Positions 4,001-6,538 of a DNA stretch of 6,538 nucleotides are shown one piece after another (position 1 is the first letter of the stretch; every line of letters begins with the position of its first letter). Under the pieces are notes generated by a model. It did no database searches. It was given only the letters and a program-made list of their open reading frames with translations, and was not told where the DNA came from. Position numbers and translations under genes: made by a program. This DNA comes from SIG653 sp045577455. GTDB lineage: Bacteria; Bacillota; Clostridia; Oscillospirales; CAG-382. The stretch covers positions 1 to 6,538 of the forward strand of contig JAZNIJ010000144.1 in assembly GCA_045577455.1 (NCBI GenBank). The letters run 5' to 3'.

Positions 4001-6538
4001 ACTAAAGCCGGATATATGAAAATCGGAAATTCTGTGACAGTGCTTCACACAGAAGATGATAATCTCCCGACAGACAGAACTGACTATTTTACAGAAACCT
4101 CCGATGCGGCAACAGTCGGAGATGACAGCGTACTTCTCAATATTAATCAGCAAAACCACCTTTCTTTAGAAATTGGCGAAGCTAAAACCATAAAAGCATA
4201 CAGAACTTGGCAGATTATCGACCTTACTTACAATAACCATATTATTGAACCCGATTTCCATTTCGATATACTGTCGGGCGAGGATGTAATTAGTCTTGAG
4301 CCTATCGAAAATCAGCCTACAACCAACGGCAGCGGAAATTGGCAAAAGCTTACTGCAATCGGAGAAGGTACAGCGGTTGTTGAGGTTACATATGATGCGA
4401 TAGAAATAACCGGAAGTTCTTTTGACGGATTATACGGTGCAAGCGATCCTGCAAGATGTGGACTTTTTGTAGTTACTGTTGGTGCAGATGCTCCGGGTGT
4501 TGACTTTGGAATAGAATGCAAAGCAAGTGCAGGAAGTATGGTTTATACTGAAGCAAACAAAAAACCGTGGGATAGCGAACTTGACACACTCTACTTTATC
4601 GGAGAAAACGGAGAAATTAAATTTTCTCCCTCTTTTGCGGAAGGAAATATAACCGAAGTTGCAGTATCAGGAGATAAAGGTGAAAGCTATACTGTTCTTG
4701 AAGCAATAGACGGTGTATATACTGCACCGATTGTATCGGGCAACAACATTATCCGTGTAACTACTGATACGGGAATTGCGTACAAAATAGTTCGCGGTGA
4801 CAAGGTTGAACTTAAGGTAAAGAACAATACACATCCGGGCAAGCCGATAAATGCAGGTGATGAAGTAAGCCTTGCACTTATTGGTGTACACACTCCTATT
4901 CCGAAAATTGCAGGTACATATAATCCCGGATATAAAAACAATACAGATGGTGACGGCGGAGTTCATCTTCATTACAGTTTTGGCGAAGAAACCATAAAAA
5001 GCGAGGGCAAACAATACAATTTCTCCAAAGAAGGAACTATAATAAAGTTCACTGTTCCCGAAAACACTGAAGAAACCGAATTCACTCTTACAGATGGATA
5101 TATCGGTCTTGGAGTAGTCGGAGTTACTGCTTTTCCTGATGACGGAGAAAGTCACCGTGATATTCCGGATAGTGGGGGTACAACAAGAGGAAGCACAACA
5201 TCTTTCCATAGCCGTAGCATACTTCCTGATATTACTGTAAAGTTAGGTATGCTTCCAAGTGATAATACAGCACCATATATTCGTGAAAAAGCACCCAAAA
5301 CTGCTTCGCTTAATCTTGGAGGCACATACGCCCTCAGTATGTCAACAGTTTTCACAGACCGAGATAACGATACTCTGACATATACAGCAAAAGTGAATGA
5401 CGGCGAAGTGGGTTTGGTTGAAGATGCTTATTATACTTTCACACCGGATAGTATTGGCACATATTCAATAACCTTTGTTGCGAAAGACAATGAAACAGAA
5501 AGCGATGCACATACTGTCACTTTAACAGTAAAAGAAAAGTCAAACTCGTCTTCATCGGCTCCTTCTACAGAATGGGATATTTCGGGCGATGAGATCGACG
5601 GATATGTAAATATCAGCTTTACGGACAACGGAAAACGGGTGAAGGGCGAATCTAATGTGACTTATCCGAAAGCTCTCGGTACAATTATCTCTTCAAAACG
5701 AGTACCATTTACCAAAGGTGACACAGTTGCAGATGTAACTCTTCGTTTGCTTAATGCAATGGATTTCACATATCAGCATACAGGCACTACAAAAAGCGGT
5801 TTTTACCTTGCATCAATAGGTGATTTTACTCTTAAAGGCATTAGCTATGATACCTTTGGCGAATTTGATGCAGGTAGCGGATCGGGTTGGATGATTACAC
5901 TTAATAAAACATTTATCGAATATGGAGCTTCCGACTTTGAGGTGAAAAACGGTGATACAATCAAGTGGCAGTACACTTGTCAGCTTGGTGCTGATATAGG
6001 CGATCCTTTCTATTCGGGTTCATCTTCTTCCTCTTTTCCAAATAAGAACAACAAAACTGAAGATGAAAAGAAAGAGGATAAAGAGGAAATAAAGGAAGAA
6101 CAAAAAGAAGAAACCACCAAAAACACATTTACAGAAACCACCTTTGCCGATGTTAAAAAAGACGATTGGCATTATGAATCTGTAAAGTATGTGTATGAGA
6201 ATAATCTTATGCAAGGTACAGGCAATGGTTTTGAACCTGAAAGTAAAATGTCAAGAGCTATGCTTGTAACTGTTCTTTACAGAATGGCAAAGCCTGAAAG
6301 TGTTGAAAGCACACATAACTTTAAAGATGTAGCTAAAGGTCAGTGGTATTCTGATGCGGTTGCTTGGGCAGCAGAGAATAATATTGTGAACGGAGTGAGT
6401 GAGAACAAATTTGCTCCTGATGAAGATATTACTCGTGAACAAATGGCGCTTATTATCTATCGTTTTGCAAAAATGCAGGGTTATGATGTAACCCATAAGG
6501 CAGATATTTCACATTTTGCAGATGCAGATGATATAAGC
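1034..6538 (+). CDS. B12-riboswitch-controlled DUF4430/SLH cell-surface protein, probable corrinoid-binding (3' end outside window)
   Basis: The frame is open for 1835 codons with no stop or frameshift. Domains by approximate residue: signal peptide 1-24 (cleavage after TIAA). Unnamed beta module 25-140, repeated at 344-456 and 550-677; the copies end in TYTINF, TYTINF and TYTISY. Tandem Ig-like repeats 163-242 and 244-341, sharing WYKN and GEAIDGA. Cadherin/Ig-like modules 461-546, 678-767 (FSDADGDELSF) and 1417-1501 (FTDRDNDTLTY). Unnamed beta region 768-928. Bacterial-Ig-like region about 1030-1150 (RTWQIIDL, EPDFHFDILSG). Long unnamed module 1155-1405. DUF4430 domain about 1514-1661, with SGWMITLNK (Trp1619) and GDTIKWQYTCQLGADIG (Trp1645). 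Ser/Lys/Glu-rich linker 1663-1697. SLH1 from 1704, SLH2 from 1763 (ITREQM), and the first eight residues of SLH3 (FADADDIS). SLH repeats bind secondary cell-wall polymers, so the protein is exported and wall-anchored. DUF4430 is related to the cobalamin-contacting C-terminal domain of transcobalamin and intrinsic factor. With the cobalamin riboswitch upstream, a role in surface corrinoid capture is the best inference. A purely adhesive role is the alternative. The remaining SLH3 and the stop codon lie beyond the window. Confidence 0.95.
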   Translation, partial: MKKILSLLLALVMVISMMPMTIAASLSVNGNNVDITDTQAGPYTLKHLEVYFQETYEPVSIVSAEQNDNTIDIVLSADVDPSAKLQAGLVGSGQGILQHMGNTCTLENGEGTMNYQFRVAMGPQAVAGGTYTINFTTEGPLGSALKFISNLSETEIIYVQDKPSLPLTVSAEYIGGETENTVTYRWYKNTEKNTETGEAIDGAIEESFTPDTHEIGTVYYYVVASCDDLTKTSNIATVTVEAPSLKINTNLIESEVKYIQGKTATDLTFDVEYTGITEDEVLYQWYKNDEESTDDGEAIDGATDNSFTPATDEIGTTYYYATASCEGMAVTSNISTITVTEIPTLDVTDNVIDITDKDVYTYSRYYAKATNIKISGADVERATEDGTMVNIVLDGFTNPGAEISVEFGTSLNRCTMSGHTGQVKLNNGEAQLVMTLTGQYVSSLKGSCTYTINFSLGEAPEMLPERIVEEDSKETYNGVGIEIDLNDYFNLAKSYYLINGEEKTLLESNIYVFKSDIGGRYSFVFGASNDTGECPDYVKVTVEVTEIKSGLWLNITTSNGSVNFVEFTGEDGNKIDGLTASLEDKNIVVSLPRSYDINGKITAAFDLTQTETSDGKLPFISGSNAFNQGVGTTTAYASVLSGGMTKKTLYLYNSKPKATRNNYTTYTISYAVQNEIPALTESQNEPFATEIIAGESFSLDLAPIFSDADGDELSFSVKINGEDAVSADTNFSFAPTLGGTYELEFFASDFMATSADSYKVTLNVTNSKETYDMLVLLPDDITPAFYITNGYDENGTDILGDILTAVKGESEDGNTAYTVSVPENVSLISVRDEVYGGMAIPASDKSTVKLCKVQTEIVDFSDKVISGTFGVSYGDYKAVGDSGKFLLIPEAEYAFMASPENSSVYSAKTETINITEDVDKVTIKVPYKNPKTVITTTGAVAKLFKYSNNYFVHTVYEPLAIVDNGNGTSTHYFAADGGLSYRVSMEDKITKAGYMKIGNSVTVLHTEDDNLPTDRTDYFTETSDAATVGDDSVLLNINQQNHLSLEIGEAKTIKAYRTWQIIDLTYNNHIIEPDFHFDILSGEDVISLEPIENQPTTNGSGNWQKLTAIGEGTAVVEVTYDAIEITGSSFDGLYGASDPARCGLFVVTVGADAPGVDFGIECKASAGSMVYTEANKKPWDSELDTLYFIGENGEIKFSPSFAEGNITEVAVSGDKGESYTVLEAIDGVYTAPIVSGNNIIRVTTDTGIAYKIVRGDKVELKVKNNTHPGKPINAGDEVSLALIGVHTPIPKIAGTYNPGYKNNTDGDGGVHLHYSFGEETIKSEGKQYNFSKEGTIIKFTVPENTEETEFTLTDGYIGLGVVGVTAFPDDGESHRDIPDSGGTTRGSTTSFHSRSILPDITVKLGMLPSDNTAPYIREKAPKTASLNLGGTYALSMSTVFTDRDNDTLTYTAKVNDGEVGLVEDAYYTFTPDSIGTYSITFVAKDNETESDAHTVTLTVKEKSNSSSSAPSTEWDISGDEIDGYVNISFTDNGKRVKGESNVTYPKALGTIISSKRVPFTKGDTVADVTLRLLNAMDFTYQHTGTTKSGFYLASIGDFTLKGISYDTFGEFDAGSGSGWMITLNKTFIEYGASDFEVKNGDTIKWQYTCQLGADIGDPFYSGSSSSSFPNKNNKTEDEKKEDKEEIKEEQKEETTKNTFTETTFADVKKDDWHYESVKYVYENNLMQGTGNGFEPESKMSRAMLVTVLYRMAKPESVESTHNFKDVAKGQWYSDAVAWAAENNIVNGVSENKFAPDEDITREQMALIIYRFAKMQGYDVTHKADISHFADADDIS
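1520..2056 (+). repeat. Tandem Ig-like coding repeat (two units, about 99 codons apart)
   Basis: Two adjacent units (1520-1762 and 1763-2056) encode homologous Ig-like domains. The shared core runs from the Tyr-x-Trp-Tyr-Lys-Asn motif through GEAIDGA, SFTP, EIGT, YYY and ASC to TSNI. Similarity is also high in DNA: GGCGAGGCTAT recurs at 1622 and 1919, and GCATCCTGCGA at 1703 and 2000, a fixed offset of 297 bases. The flanks of each unit have diverged. This looks like internal duplication within the gene, probably lengthening the stalk that holds the binding domain away from the wall. Confidence 0.85.
5573..6016 (+). other. DUF4430 (transcobalamin C-terminal-like) domain region of the large protein
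   Basis: Residues about 1514-1661 match the family pattern in order: a strand opening VTYPKALGTI, the helix-forming GDTVADVTLRLLNAM, a GFYLASIGDF segment, GSGSGWMITLNK, then YGASDFEVKNGDTIKWQYTCQLGADIG. The spacing of Gly-Trp, the Gly-Ala, Gly-Asp and Trp-x-Tyr-Thr marks is typical of bacterial DUF4430 domains. Related domains in animal B12 carriers form half of the cobalamin-binding cleft. Here the domain sits just before the charged linker and wall anchor. Confidence 0.88.
6143..6538 (+). other. SLH wall-anchoring repeats (two complete, third cut by the window edge)
   Basis: SLH1 (from residue 1704) reads FADVKKDDWHYESVKYVYEN, then MQGTG and MSRAMLVTVLYRMA. SLH2 (from residue 1763) reads FKDVAKGQWYSDAVAWAAEN, then VNGVS and ITREQMALIIYRFA. 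SLH3 has begun (FADADDIS) at the right edge. The order Phe-x-Asp-Val, Trp-Tyr, Ala-Val, Gly and Thr-Arg-Glu is the SLH signature. Three such repeats form the usual trimeric fold that binds pyruvylated cell-wall polymer. SLH1 has Ser instead of Thr in the TRA motif. Confidence 0.95.

Noticed and set aside
4667..5209. A 180-codon minus-strand open frame rich in Cys, Phe and Ser
   Set aside because: It is antisense to the continuous large gene, has no ribosome site or promoter I can see, and its composition is what the complement of a Glu/Lys/Thr-rich coding sequence gives.
6020..6214. Minus-strand frame encoding a very hydrophobic Phe/Leu stretch resembling a membrane protein
   Set aside because: It is the reverse complement of the Lys/Glu-rich linker (AAA, GAA and GAG codons read as Phe, Leu and Ser); no start signals support it.

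Overview
The window looks like chromosomal DNA from an anaerobic low-GC Gram-positive, most likely a gut-type member of the Clostridia. The reasons are AT-rich intergenic DNA, a Gram-positive-style leader with an intrinsic terminator, a short Lys-Lys signal peptide, and C-terminal SLH domains, which anchor proteins to the cell wall. Other SLH-using Bacillota, such as Negativicutes, cannot be excluded. The species is not recognised.

Layout: (i) 1-240, minus strand, the first 80 codons of an unrecognised gene that runs off the left edge. (ii) 241-585, an AT-rich divergent intergenic region with one good sigma-A-type promoter facing each way (minus strand 325-353, plus strand 448-476). (iii) About 483-1033, a leader of roughly 550 nt. 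It carries two small hairpins, a cobalamin riboswitch (about 586-796), an expression platform with a distal kissing-loop complement, competing antiterminator and terminator helices ending in eight Ts, and then a hairpin holding an orphan GGAGGTG in its loop. (iv) 1034 to the right edge, one uninterrupted reading frame of 1835 codons, still open at the window end.

The large gene encodes a secreted, multi-domain, mostly beta-type surface protein. It has a signal peptide, three copies of an unnamed beta module, two tandem Ig-like repeats, three cadherin/Ig-like modules, a bacterial-Ig-like module and a long unnamed module. These are followed by a DUF4430 domain (related to the transcobalamin/intrinsic-factor C-terminal domain), a charged linker and SLH repeats. 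With the cobalamin riboswitch in front, the simplest reading is a wall-anchored corrinoid-capture protein made when intracellular B12 is scarce and shut off by transcription termination when it is plentiful. Capture is inferred from the domain and the riboswitch; nothing in the sequence proves it directly. The other, short reading frames are antisense or out-of-frame shadows of this gene.
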